Source: Sphingobacterium yanglingense
GTDB taxonomy: Bacteria > Bacteroidota > Bacteroidia > Sphingobacteriales > Sphingobacteriaceae
Assembly: GCF_004363245.1 (NCBI RefSeq)
Contig: NZ_SNYV01000015.1
Location: forward strand, 491,011 to 555,010
Direction of reading: 5' to 3'
DNA length: 64,000 nucleotides
Shown here: positions 9,588 to 18,368 of the stretch, piece after piece
Position numbering within the stretch: the first letter of the stretch is position 1
Layout of the letters: each line of letters starts with the position of its first letter
Made by a program: the position numbers and the translations under genes
Notes under the pieces: model-generated
The model's input: only the letters and a program-made list of their open reading frames with translations
The model's database searches: none
Told to the model about the DNA's origin: nothing

Positions 9588-11321
9588 TTAATTGCCCGTA
9601 GGATTTTGCGTTAATGTACCTGGATATGAATTAATAACACTTTGAGGAATATAATAAACCACTCTATAATCAGTAGCTTTAATCACTTCTGTTTGATTAT
9701 GAGGTCCTGGATATCTTCTCGTCAAAGATTCACCGTTTCTAAACACATCATAGCTACGTTCAGCCTGATAAGCCAACTCTAATTGACGTTCTTTATCTAT
9801 CCGTTCACTTGCATTGCTTGCATCCAATGAAGCATAGCCTCCATTTACAATAGAACGGTTACGGATAAGGTTCAAATCCGACAAAGCTGCTCCGTAATTA
9901 TTCAGTTTAGCATAAGCTTCAGCACGATTCAAATAAACTTCCCCAAGACGGCTAATAACTGGCGAATGCAAATGTGAATCCTCACCTTCTCTTGAAGCTT
10001 TTGTGATATAAAACTGCGGATAGGCTCTATTCAAGTTAATGTAATAATCTAACACACCGCTATAAGTTTTGCCATCTTTATATTTGATACTGTATACACC
10101 TTGCTCGACATTAACAGGAGTCAGTGTATAGGTATCTTTATTATTTTTAGTAGAAACAGTAGATCCGCTTCGCACCACAGTATCCTGTACATAACTCCAT
10201 GTCTGATTATCATTTTCTTTTATAAAACGAAAAACCTCTAGGTATTTACCTGTTTTTTCATCCTTAGAATATGTAGGCTCAATAAATGCAGCTCTCGCAT
10301 CAACAATCTTATAGCTGTCCGGCCTCCAATCATTTCGACCTGTTTCATTTAATAGATCAATGTATTTTCCACTGGCATACATTTCCCCCCAACCTTGTCC
10401 ACCAATATTCGCATACATACCTCCAACTCCATAAAAATGATCATCTCCGGAAAATTCTGAAGCTAAACGCTTAACCGCAAAAATTGTTTCTGGATTTGCT
10501 TCTGGCGTATAGGTATTATATTTCATAAATTGATCCCTCCCCAAGAGCACATATGATCCTGATGAAATCACTTTATCAGCATAATCTACAGCCAACTGTG
10601 CGTATTGTACATTTGGCGATTCATAAGTACCACTCATGTATAAATACACACGGGACAACAAAGCCTGTGCTGCTCCTTTTGACGCTACAATTGGCATTCT
10701 TTTCTTGCCATTCCGTTCGTTAGCAATCATCGTTTCAGCCTTTTTCAGATCACTAATGACCTGCTCATACACCTCTTTTACTGTAGAACGATCTGGTAGT
10801 TGCAAACCATCAATGACATTATCTGGCGTACCATTCACAATAGGCACACCTAAATTTGTTTCTGGGCTCTGCGCGTAGGGTCTACCGTAAGCACGAACTA
10901 GGTAGAAATACAGCATTCCTCGAATATAATAACACTCACCAAGTTTACTATCCAATTCTTCGCTCTGCCCTTCTTTTATCATCTTCAATATATTCGAAGC
11001 CTGAGCGATTGCAATATAACTATCATCCCAAAATTGTCCCAATCGTCCATTTTCAGGAGTTCGAGAAAAGGAAATAAATTCATAGAAATCATCAGTAGAC
11101 GCTCCCCGAATCATCATATTATCCCCTGCGTATTCACCAGCTCTGTGCATTGGATCGGACCATGCCTTCAACTGTGCATACGTTCCATTCAATAATCCGT
11201 CTATAGCCGCCTCTGGATTACCTATTATATTCTCAGACTCCATCGAGCCATAAGGCATCCTATCAATATCACAAGCAGCAAGAGAAGCTGATGCGATCAA
11301 TATCATTATTATCTTTTTCAT
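9588..11321 (-). CDS. RagB/SusD family nutrient-binding outer-membrane lipoprotein
   Basis: A 577-residue surface lipoprotein that captures glycans or peptides over the barrel of its SusC partner. The signal peptide ends in a lipobox (SLAACDI, Cys17). The SusD_RagB core shows the typical GECYYIRGMLYFYLVRAYGRP segment, TPR-like helices and the C-terminal LGEVYLNRAEAYAKLNNYGAALSDLNLIRNRS region, plus RQLELAYQAERSYDVFRNG. It lies 18 bp downstream of its susC-like partner, which is the standard SusCD order. No glycoside hydrolase or regulator sits beside the pair, so its ligand cannot be inferred. Confidence 0.93.
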   Translation of the reverse strand: MKKIIMILIASASLAACDIDRMPYGSMESENIIGNPEAAIDGLLNGTYAQLKAWSDPMHRAGEYAGDNMMIRGASTDDFYEFISFSRTPENGRLGQFWDDSYIAIAQASNILKMIKEGQSEELDSKLGECYYIRGMLYFYLVRAYGRPYAQSPETNLGVPIVNGTPDNVIDGLQLPDRSTVKEVYEQVISDLKKAETMIANERNGKKRMPIVASKGAAQALLSRVYLYMSGTYESPNVQYAQLAVDYADKVISSGSYVLLGRDQFMKYNTYTPEANPETIFAVKRLASEFSGDDHFYGVGGMYANIGGQGWGEMYASGKYIDLLNETGRNDWRPDSYKIVDARAAFIEPTYSKDEKTGKYLEVFRFIKENDNQTWSYVQDTVVRSGSTVSTKNNKDTYTLTPVNVEQGVYSIKYKDGKTYSGVLDYYINLNRAYPQFYITKASREGEDSHLHSPVISRLGEVYLNRAEAYAKLNNYGAALSDLNLIRNRSIVNGGYASLDASNASERIDKERQLELAYQAERSYDVFRNGESLTRRYPGPHNQTEVIKATDYRVVYYIPQSVINSYPGTLTQNPTGN

Positions 11322-11339
11322 AAAACTGTCTTGCTCTTC

Positions 11340-14300
11340 TTAAAATGAAACATTTACACCGAACATAAACTTCCGAACGGATGGATATACATCGGTCCCT
11401 GTTGAACTTAATATCTTGCCATCATCTTCCTTAACAGGCAACTCAGGATCTACGCCTGAATACTTCGTCCAAGTGAATAAATTTTCTCCTGCAAAAAACA
11501 CACGTAGGTTTTTCACTTTATACTTCTCAAGATTAAAGTTATATCCAATCGTCAGAGACCGTAAACGTAAAAAATCACTATCTTCTAAATACCGAGAAGA
11601 AACCTTATTCCCGTTCATATTATTTTCATAAAGCGCGACAGGATGAGTAGCCTCATCCCCAGGCTTCTCCCAACGACTCCAACCATTCTGTAATTTCATT
11701 TGATTACGATCGGTATATGTACCATCCGCATCGTACTCCTGCCGTGAGTAATTGTAAATCTTTCCACCGATAGAGTAGCCAAATACTGCAGCCAAGTCGA
11801 ACTGCTTATAGCTTAAAAATGTGTTGATACCACCAAATATATCCGCTGACGCTTTACCTAACTTCTCTGTAGTTGCTTTCGCGTATTCAGATGTTGTCGT
11901 TCTTCCAACCTCCTGGCCATTTGCGTCACGATCTACAATGTACCACATCGGCGCTCCATTATCCGGATTAACCCCAGCCCATTCTTTCAAGTAATAGGTG
12001 TCCACAGGGCGGCCAATATCTAATACTCTACTCGCCGAACCAGCTATATTGGTATCATCACCTATAATAATATTTTTGAACACATAAGAACCATCTGCCT
12101 GTCTTGTTTGGTACATTCCCGTCAACTTATTCCGGTTATGCCCTAGGTTAATATCCACAGACCAAAGCCAATCTTTCTTACGAATGATATCTCCGCCAAC
12201 AGTAATTTCGAAGCCGCGATTATTCATCTCACCAATATTCTTCCATACATCCCTCACCCCTGTAGCTGTAGGAATAGGTACCTTGTAAAGGATATTATCT
12301 GTGTTTTTATCATACCAGTCCAAGTTCACCCTTAAACGGTTATCGAATAAAGCCGCATCTACTCCAAGACCCGTTGTGGCTGTCTGTTCCCAAGTCAACC
12401 CCCTATTACCAATTTGAGTAATTAGCATACCAGGCAGAGCATCATAGCTATATTCCCCCCCTACTCCATATAAACTATACTGTGGATAAAGCGAACTAGG
12501 CCTGTTTCCTACTGTACCGTATGCTGCACGAAGCTTCAAATTATCAACCCAATCCACATTAAACCAACTCTCGCGATGAATGTTCCATCCTCCACTAATA
12601 GAGTAGAAGTTACCAGACCTTTTACCAAAGTTGGACGCTTCGTCCCTACGGAAAGACACTTGCGCTAAATACCTGTCATCATAAGAATAATTCGCATTAG
12701 ATAAATAAGACTGTGTCGCCCATTCGTTTATACTACTTCTAGTACGCTCAGGTATTGACACTGCATCCAAAACTTCGAAACCTGGAATAAATCCTGTCCC
12801 ATAAACATCCAGAATCTTTGCCCAATAGTCATTAAACTCATAAGCAACAATACCATTAACAGCGTGCTTACCCCACCTTTTATTCGCTCTCAGAATTTGC
12901 GTCGTATACCTTCTTGCATACTCTGTCCTGTAGTCTTCGTTACGCCCATTAACGTTCAAGCCACTATTAGATCGAGGGTCGGTATAAGTACTCTTACTAG
13001 ATGTATTATACCTATAGTTATTTATAGACGAGTAGGTTAACCAATCCGTTATCTTAATATCAAAATCCAGATTACCCATTAACTCATAATTCGTACTCGA
13101 ACCATGATTCCATTGTAAATCGTACAGATAGTTCGTACTATTACTATTAACCCATCCGCTATAACGGTGTGGCACGAGTTTACCACTTTCATCATAAGGA
13201 CTATCCCAAGGTAAATTCGAGTACATCGCACCTGTCGAATACTGACGATCATCCACTCCCCTACGCGCACCTACAATAGAAGGCTTAATAGTCAACCAAT
13301 CAAACGGTTTATAAACTGTATTCATTCGCACGTTGTAGCGATCATAACCATAGCCTTTTACAGCGCCAACTTCATCATAATACCCAAGTGAAAGTAAAGA
13401 TTGTAGCTTTTCTGTTCCTCCTTGTATAGACACATTATGATTCTGAACAAACCCTGTTTTCGTCGCTAACTTCCACCAATCAAAATCACGCTCCATTAAA
13501 TCCTCATTCCAAAGCTTGAAATCAATTTTATCAGCATTCTGAAACGATTTATAATAATCATAAAGCTCCTCACCATTCATCATCTCAAGGTTACCATTAT
13601 GGAGTTGATTGAAACCCACCTTCGTTGAAAAATTCAAACTAGTTTTTTGAGCAGAAGGTGTTTTGGTTGTGACTACAACAACGCCGTTAGCTCCTTGCGA
13701 ACCGTATATGGATGTAGAAGCTGCGTCTTTCAAAATAGTCATACTCGCAATATCATCTGGATTAATATCGCCAGGACTAGAGCCCACAATCACCCCATCA
13801 ATAACCCATAATGGACTTGAAGTACCGCTCAAAGTGGCTTGTCCACGAATAACTACAGCCCCTCTAGCGCCAGGCTTTCCTCCTCCGGGAGAAACATAGA
13901 CACCTGCAGCCTTACCATTCAACATATTCTCGACAGCAGGAGTAGTTACATCTCTCAATTTACTACCACTGACAGTTTGTAGTGCTCCAGTTAAACTTTC
14001 CTTTTTCTGTTGGGTACCATATCCTACTACCACAACCTCTTCCAATGCCTCACTAGATTCCACCAACACAATCGCCAATACTTCGCCAGTTATTTTCTTT
14101 TCTAGAGGTTCATATCCCACAGCAGTAATAACCAATGTCTGTCCTACAGCAGCAGAAATCGAAAAATTACCATCTTTATCAGAAGATGTTGCTACACCAG
14201 GGTTTTCCTTAACTGTAATCGTAGCACCGCTTAAAGTACCTGAACTAGAAGTTACCTTTCCGGAAATGTTTTTTTGCCCTTCTATAGTATTATCACCGAT

Positions 14301-14417
14301 TCCATGAACAACAAAGTTCGCATGAGCTAAATTAGGCGCCACCAATGCTAACACTACCGCTGAAGTAATCGAATAGAATCCATTGACAAAAAAAGGTTTT
14401 GAAAATCTTTTTATCAT
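11340..14417 (-). CDS. SusC/RagA family TonB-linked outer-membrane transporter
   Basis: A 1025-residue TonB-dependent importer that forms a lidded barrel with the SusD-like lipoprotein encoded just downstream. After an N-terminal signal region (about residues 1-34) there is a carboxypeptidase-regulatory-like domain at about 48-125 (ISGKVTSSSGTLSGATITVK). Next come the SusC signature EEVVVVGYGTQQKKESLTGAL, the plug domain (VIRGQATLSGTSSPLWVIDG, MTILKDAASTSIYGSQGANGVV) and the 22-strand barrel ending in an aromatic residue (FGVNVSF). There is no N-terminal sigma/anti-sigma-interaction (STN) domain. Overlapping palindromes around 14521-14553 upstream may be operator sites. Confidence 0.95.
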   Translation of the reverse strand: MIKRFSKPFFVNGFYSITSAVVLALVAPNLAHANFVVHGIGDNTIEGQKNISGKVTSSSGTLSGATITVKENPGVATSSDKDGNFSISAAVGQTLVITAVGYEPLEKKITGEVLAIVLVESSEALEEVVVVGYGTQQKKESLTGALQTVSGSKLRDVTTPAVENMLNGKAAGVYVSPGGGKPGARGAVVIRGQATLSGTSSPLWVIDGVIVGSSPGDINPDDIASMTILKDAASTSIYGSQGANGVVVVTTKTPSAQKTSLNFSTKVGFNQLHNGNLEMMNGEELYDYYKSFQNADKIDFKLWNEDLMERDFDWWKLATKTGFVQNHNVSIQGGTEKLQSLLSLGYYDEVGAVKGYGYDRYNVRMNTVYKPFDWLTIKPSIVGARRGVDDRQYSTGAMYSNLPWDSPYDESGKLVPHRYSGWVNSNSTNYLYDLQWNHGSSTNYELMGNLDFDIKITDWLTYSSINNYRYNTSSKSTYTDPRSNSGLNVNGRNEDYRTEYARRYTTQILRANKRWGKHAVNGIVAYEFNDYWAKILDVYGTGFIPGFEVLDAVSIPERTRSSINEWATQSYLSNANYSYDDRYLAQVSFRRDEASNFGKRSGNFYSISGGWNIHRESWFNVDWVDNLKLRAAYGTVGNRPSSLYPQYSLYGVGGEYSYDALPGMLITQIGNRGLTWEQTATTGLGVDAALFDNRLRVNLDWYDKNTDNILYKVPIPTATGVRDVWKNIGEMNNRGFEITVGGDIIRKKDWLWSVDINLGHNRNKLTGMYQTRQADGSYVFKNIIIGDDTNIAGSASRVLDIGRPVDTYYLKEWAGVNPDNGAPMWYIVDRDANGQEVGRTTTSEYAKATTEKLGKASADIFGGINTFLSYKQFDLAAVFGYSIGGKIYNYSRQEYDADGTYTDRNQMKLQNGWSRWEKPGDEATHPVALYENNMNGNKVSSRYLEDSDFLRLRSLTIGYNFNLEKYKVKNLRVFFAGENLFTWTKYSGVDPELPVKEDDGKILSSTGTDVYPSVRKFMFGVNVSF

Positions 14418-14686
14418 AAATATTAATTTAAGGTATTCGGCAAACTAGTCCTTATCACAATCTAGTTTTATGGCTCCAAATTACCCTAATGTTACAGTTT
14501 TAAAAACTCTATGTTAACATCAAACGTTTGCGCAAATTGAACAATCGTTTGCATAAACAACAATTATGTAACATTTAAATAATTATAGCTAAATCATTTT
14601 AACATTACTGAACAAAAATTAAAAGTTGCATACTGAATAACAAAAAAACATCCGTATTTAGAAAGAACAACATCTTGTTCTCAGGA
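14418..14686. other. intergenic region upstream of the first susC-like gene
   Basis: An AT-rich leader and promoter region. TAATTTGG and TAGTTTGC on the minus strand resemble the -7 element but have one base too few between TA and TTTG. The palindromes at 14521-14553 are listed separately. I found no gene here. Confidence 0.4.
14521..14553. promoter_or_regulatory. candidate operator: overlapping palindromes CAAACGTTTG and TTTGCGCAAA
   Basis: CAAACGTTTG (14521-14530) is a perfect 10-bp palindrome and overlaps TTTGCGCAAA (14527-14536), also perfect. The heptamer CGTTTGC recurs 20 bp later (14545-14551), i.e. about two helical turns away. Such CG-centred palindromes resemble LacI-family operators. 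The position, about 100-135 bp upstream of the susC-like gene, suits a regulator site, but no cognate regulator is encoded nearby. Confidence 0.35.
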
Positions 14687-14761
14687 GGTTATAAAACTAA
14701 GAAAGCCTAATCTTACGATTAAGCTTTCTACTGAGTAGCGGGGACCAGACTCGAACTGATG
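14687..14761 (-). repeat. 75-bp direct repeat, distal copy: 3' fragment of tRNA-Met plus its terminator
   Basis: This segment is identical over 75 bp to 15045-15119. It contains the last 26 bases of the initiator tRNA (14736-14761: acceptor 3' strand, whole T-arm and the edge of the variable loop) and the hairpin and flank that follow the intact tRNA gene. No tRNA 5' half is attached; the sequence switches to the palindrome at 14762. It looks like the displaced 3' end left when something inserted into the tRNA gene. Confidence 0.9.
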
Positions 14762-14777
14762 TCCGCCAGCTGGCGGA
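14762..14777. repeat. 16-bp perfect palindrome TCCGCCAGCTGGCGGA
   Basis: A perfect palindrome that sits exactly at the break in the partial tRNA copy and 10 bp after the GIY-YIG stop codon. A near-identical copy (one base different, TCCGCCAACTGGCGGA) lies at 15202-15217 next to another T-arm remnant, and that variant recurs at 24438-24453. Confidence 0.85.
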
Positions 14778-14787
14778 TAAGAGCCCT

Positions 14788-15030
14788 TCAAGCCAACATA
14801 CCACGGATAAAAACACGGCCCTGAGCACTCTTTAATTCTCGTTCCCTCCTCATTGCCTCTTCTTTACTGCTGTATTCCTCCTGATGGAGCAAATCCCATG
14901 GCCTGTACCGAACCGTCCAGCCTTTTGTCGACAGCTCATTATGACTCAATAAACGATTAGCTAAATTACCAGTATAACCGATATAGATCTTATCATAAAC
15001 AGGTGAATGCAACACGTAAACAGTATACAT
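14788..15030 (-). CDS. small GIY-YIG nuclease-domain protein (UPF0213/YhbQ-like)
   Basis: An 80-residue protein that is essentially a lone GIY-YIG domain. The family signature is MYTVYVLHSPVYDKIYIGYTGNLANRLLSHN (GIY = VYV..., YIG = IYIGYTGN), the catalytic Arg is in NLANRL, and the later Glu is in the HQEEYSSKEEAMRRERELKS segment. GIY-YIG domains cut DNA in homing endonucleases, UvrC and repair enzymes; the stand-alone small forms are poorly characterised. The gene lies between an intact initiator tRNA gene and a duplicated 3' piece of the same tRNA, with a palindrome right after the stop. This context suggests it is the only gene of a tiny mobile unit. It points the same way as the tRNA genes and may be transcribed by read-through. 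Confidence 0.85.
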   Translation of the reverse strand: MYTVYVLHSPVYDKIYIGYTGNLANRLLSHNELSTKGWTVRYRPWDLLHQEEYSSKEEAMRRERELKSAQGRVFIRGMLA

Positions 15031-15044
15031 GATTTCTTTAAATT

Positions 15045-15165
<121 letters not shown>

Positions 15166-15186
15166 ATATATCTTATTGCAATTTTG

Positions 15187-15225
15187 AGACTCGAACCGAT
15201 GTCCGCCAACTGGCGGATAAGAGCC
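15187..15225 (-). repeat. decayed tRNA T-arm remnant joined to a palindrome
   Basis: This 39-bp stretch matches 14747-14785 at 37 positions. It contains the T-arm sequence (AGACTCGAACCGATG on the plus strand), the palindrome TCCGCCAACTGGCGGA (15202-15217) and the following TAAGAGCC. Unlike the copy at 14687 it lacks the acceptor strand and the terminator hairpin. It lies in the 131-bp spacer between the two tRNA genes and looks like the scar of an older insertion of the same kind. Confidence 0.6.
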
Positions 15226-15267
15226 GATGAGCTTTATAGCTCTATCTCGAAATGCTTTCATTTTTCT

Positions 15268-15292
15268 TTGAAGCCTCGCGCTTCAAGTTTTT
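15268..15292 (+). terminator. terminator-like hairpin on the plus strand
   Basis: TTGAAGC-CTCGC-GCTTCAA followed by GTTTTTTT has the form of a plus-strand intrinsic terminator, although no plus-strand gene lies upstream. On the minus strand it is the first structure after tRNA-Met copy 2 but has no T run there. Confidence 0.45.
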
Positions 15293-15296
15293 TTAG

Positions 15297-15368
<72 letters not shown>

Positions 15369-15484
15369 ATATATTTTTATTTCAAATCTTTGCTTCTGCT
15401 AGCAAAATCAAAGATTATTTACTCCCTTAATTGGAGTACAAAGATATTATTTGTTTCTTTGCAAAACAAATAAAAAGCAAAATA

Positions 15485-16363
15485 ATGTCACACAAAGCAG
15501 GATTCGTAAGTATTATTGGTAAGCCAAACGCAGGTAAGTCTACGCTAATGAATGCTTTAGTCGGCGAAAAGATGTCTATCATCACGCCTAAAGCTCAAAC
15601 TACCCGTCATCGTATTATGGGAATTGTGAACGATGAAGACCATCAAATAATATTTTCTGACACTCCTGGAGTGATCGTTCCCAAGTATACACTACAAGAA
15701 TCTATGATGAATTTTGTCGAAGGTTCATTGATCGATGCTGATATTATTTTATTTGTGACTGATATACACGAGAAATATGACGAGAGTGATGTGCTAGATA
15801 AATTACGTAAAACCTCTTCTCCGGTGGCTGTTCTAATCAATAAAATAGACAAGTCTTCCGAAGAAGAAGTAAAAGAGAAAATGGAATTTTGGAAAGAGAA
15901 GCTCAATCCCGAAGCTATTTTCGCGATGTCGGCTTTATTAGGATATAATGTCCCTCCTATTTTGACTTATATCAAGGACAAGTTACCTATACACCCTCCA
16001 TATTACGAGAAAGACGAGCTTACGGACAAATCTATGCGTTTCTTCGTTTCAGAAATAATCCGTGAAAAAATCTTCAAGCTATATGACAAAGAAATCCCTT
16101 ATAGTACAGAGGTCGTGGTAACCTCCTATAAAGAAGAACCTAAGATCACGCGGATCGCAGCGGAAATTATCGTAGAGCGGGATTCCCAAAAGAACATTCT
16201 TATTGGTAAAGCAGGTGCTATGATCAAAAAAGTAGGTACCTACGCAAGACAGGATATTGAAGAATTTATTGATGGAAAAGTATTTTTAGAATTATTCGTA
16301 AAAGTCATTCCCGACTGGAGATCCAAGAAGAACCATTTAAAACGTTTTGGATACGACGATTAA
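15485..16363 (+). CDS. era: GTPase Era
   Basis: An essential GTPase that binds the 3' end of 16S rRNA and helps 30S assembly. I place the start at the ATG at 15485 (MSHKAGFVSIIGKPNAGKST), giving 292 residues; an in-frame TTG at 15431 would add 18 residues not seen in the family. The G domain shows GKPNAGKS (P-loop), TTRH (G2), DTPG (G3) and NKID (G4). The C-terminal KH domain has the RNA-binding segment IVERDSQKNILIGKAGAMIKK. A terminator lies immediately after the stop, shared with uvrC. Confidence 0.97.
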   Translation: MSHKAGFVSIIGKPNAGKSTLMNALVGEKMSIITPKAQTTRHRIMGIVNDEDHQIIFSDTPGVIVPKYTLQESMMNFVEGSLIDADIILFVTDIHEKYDESDVLDKLRKTSSPVAVLINKIDKSSEEEVKEKMEFWKEKLNPEAIFAMSALLGYNVPPILTYIKDKLPIHPPYYEKDELTDKSMRFFVSEIIREKIFKLYDKEIPYSTEVVVTSYKEEPKITRIAAEIIVERDSQKNILIGKAGAMIKKVGTYARQDIEEFIDGKVFLELFVKVIPDWRSKKNHLKRFGYDD

Positions 16364-16367
16364 ATAA

Positions 16368-16402
16368 TAAAGAGGTGCCAGCAGATATGCGGCACCTCTT
16401 TA
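16368..16402. terminator. terminator between convergent era and uvrC
   Basis: The 12-bp stem TAAAGAGGTGCC / GGCACCTCTTTA with an 11-base loop lies 5 bp after the era stop. It is A-rich on one side and T-rich on the other and may serve both genes. Confidence 0.75.
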
Positions 16403-16423
16403 TCAATAACACCCCAAGTACAG

Positions 16424-18235
16424 CTATTCTATAGGCATTTCAAAATAAGACCGTAGGGCTTTGAGCTGTTTCGTATTGAGCACCTGTCCCAAATTATCAT
16501 CCGACTCCTCTCTAATCCGCTTCACAGACTTAAAGGTCTTTAAGAGCTTCTCGACCGTAGTCTTTCCAATACCTGGTATATTTTCCAATTCAGAAACAAA
16601 GGTCTTGCGGCTGCGTTGATTCCTATGAAATGTAATTCCAAAGCGATGCGCTTCGTCACGCAAATGCTGTATCACCCTAAGAGTTTCAGATTTCTTGTCC
16701 AAATAAAGGGGATACTGATCTCCAGGGTAGTAAAGCTCCTCCAATCGTTTTGCAATCCCAATAACCGTAAGTTGCTTTTCTATCCCTAAAAGCCTTAAGC
16801 TCTTTAAAGCTGCCCCCAATTGCCCTTTTCCTCCATCTATAATGATCAGTTGAGGTAATTCCTGCTGTTCATCCAACAATCGTCGATAACGCCTAAAAAC
16901 CGCTTCTTCCATAGTCGCAAAATCATTAGGCCCCTCCACAGTCTTTACGTTAAAATGCCTGTAATCTTTTTTAGATGGTCTGCCATCTTTAAAGACCACA
17001 ATAGCAGATACTGGAAAATTCCCTTGAATATTAGAGTTATCAAAACACTCAATATGCCGTGGCAGCACATTCATCCTTAAATCTTTCTGCATCTGGCTCA
17101 ACAGACGCTCTGTTTTTATCTCTGGATTTAATTTCTCATATTGAAGCAATCGCTCCTTCTTAAAATAAGCTACATTCTTAAGTGATAGATCTAAAAGCTT
17201 CCGCTTATCCCCCAATTTGGGCACAACAAAGTTAATTTCAGATGGAAGCCCATCAATCTCTAATTCAAATGGCACAATAATCTCGCGCGAAACACTCTTA
17301 TAGCGATTTCTAATCTCCGGGATCGCGATAGCCAAGAGCTCTTCATCACTTTCATCGAGTCGCTTCTTCATTTCCAATGTTTGTGTCTGGATTACAACTC
17401 CATTCATTACTTTTAGGAAATTGACAAAAGCGTAACCTTCATCCGAGGCAATGCTAAAGACATCGACATTAGTAATAGACGAACTAACCACGGTAGATTT
17501 ACTCTGATAGTTATCTAACTTATCTAGCTTTGTTTTCAAAAGATGTGCCTCTTCAAAGTTCAGCGCAGTAATAGCCTCGGCCAATTGCTCTTTCAACCTA
17601 GAGGTAACCGCACCGATCTTACCGTTCAGAATATCTTTAATACTTTCTAAGTTTCGATCATACTCTTCCTGCTTCTGTAGACCTTCACATGGTCCTTTAC
17701 AATTCCCAATCTGATATTCAAGACAGACTTTATATTTCCCTTTAGCTATGTTTTCCGGCGATAGATTCAACGAGCAGGTCCTTAATGGGAAAAGCTCGCG
17801 TATCGTATCCAGAACAATATGCATCATTCCTACCGAAGCATAGGGCCCATAGTATCGCGAACCATCCTTGACATAGTTGCGCGTCCAGAACACACGAGGA
17901 TAGGCTTCATTCTTTATCACAATCCAAGGATAAGTCTTGTCGTCTTTGAGCATGACATTATACCTCGGCTTATGCTTTTTGATAAGATTGTTTTCAAGAA
18001 GCCATGCATCAATTTCGGTATCAACAATTGTAAAAGCGATACGCTGTATTTTACGGACTAAGACCTTCGTTTTTGAATTGAGTTGCCGTTCATTGACGAA
18101 ATAGGAACCCACCCGATTCCGCAGATCCTTAGCTTTACCAACATAAATCAGCACATCATCTTTATCGAAATATTGATATACCCCAGGTTTGTGCGGAATC
18201 CGCTTTAATTCTGCTTTATAGTCAAATGAACTCAT
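16424..18235 (-). CDS. uvrC: excinuclease ABC subunit C
   Basis: UvrC makes the two incisions in nucleotide excision repair after UvrA and UvrB locate the lesion. The 603-residue protein has the full architecture. The N-terminal GIY-YIG domain (PGVYQYFDKDDVLIYVGKA, about 15-95) makes the 3' cut. A cysteine-bearing segment (CLEYQIGNCKGPCEG) and the UVR UvrB-interaction motif (near 210-245) come next. The RNase H-like endonuclease domain (HIECFDNSNIQG, IIDGGKGQL) makes the 5' cut, and a helix-hairpin-helix ends the protein (LENIPGIGKTTVEKLLKTF). The GIY-YIG domain here is unrelated in context to the small GIY-YIG gene at 14788. Confidence 0.97.
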   Translation of the reverse strand: MSSFDYKAELKRIPHKPGVYQYFDKDDVLIYVGKAKDLRNRVGSYFVNERQLNSKTKVLVRKIQRIAFTIVDTEIDAWLLENNLIKKHKPRYNVMLKDDKTYPWIVIKNEAYPRVFWTRNYVKDGSRYYGPYASVGMMHIVLDTIRELFPLRTCSLNLSPENIAKGKYKVCLEYQIGNCKGPCEGLQKQEEYDRNLESIKDILNGKIGAVTSRLKEQLAEAITALNFEEAHLLKTKLDKLDNYQSKSTVVSSSITNVDVFSIASDEGYAFVNFLKVMNGVVIQTQTLEMKKRLDESDEELLAIAIPEIRNRYKSVSREIIVPFELEIDGLPSEINFVVPKLGDKRKLLDLSLKNVAYFKKERLLQYEKLNPEIKTERLLSQMQKDLRMNVLPRHIECFDNSNIQGNFPVSAIVVFKDGRPSKKDYRHFNVKTVEGPNDFATMEEAVFRRYRRLLDEQQELPQLIIIDGGKGQLGAALKSLRLLGIEKQLTVIGIAKRLEELYYPGDQYPLYLDKKSETLRVIQHLRDEAHRFGITFHRNQRSRKTFVSELENIPGIGKTTVEKLLKTFKSVKRIREESDDNLGQVLNTKQLKALRSYFEMPIE

Positions 18236-18293
18236 TACTTTTTCAACCTCTATTTTTATCGTAGGACAATCCTAAGACTAGAACAACACCAAA

Positions 18294-18331
18294 CAAAAAG
18301 CTCACCGAAAGAGTATTTTCCTGCGGTGAGC
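18294..18331 (-). terminator. intrinsic terminator after the class A PBP gene
   Basis: The minus strand has GCTCACCG / CGGTGAGC (8 bp) followed by TTTTTG, about 38 bp past the PBP stop. It separates the sprE-PBP unit from uvrC. Confidence 0.8.
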
Positions 18332-18368
18332 ATCTTATATTGTTGTGACCACAAAGATCACATCTAAT

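Noticed and set aside
15431..15484. Extended start (TTG) for era
   Set aside because: The extra 18 residues are not part of the Era family; the ATG at 15485 gives the usual N-terminus.
16424..18235. Link between uvrC and the small GIY-YIG gene because both have GIY-YIG domains
   Set aside because: UvrC is a complete housekeeping protein; shared domain type and proximity are likely coincidence.
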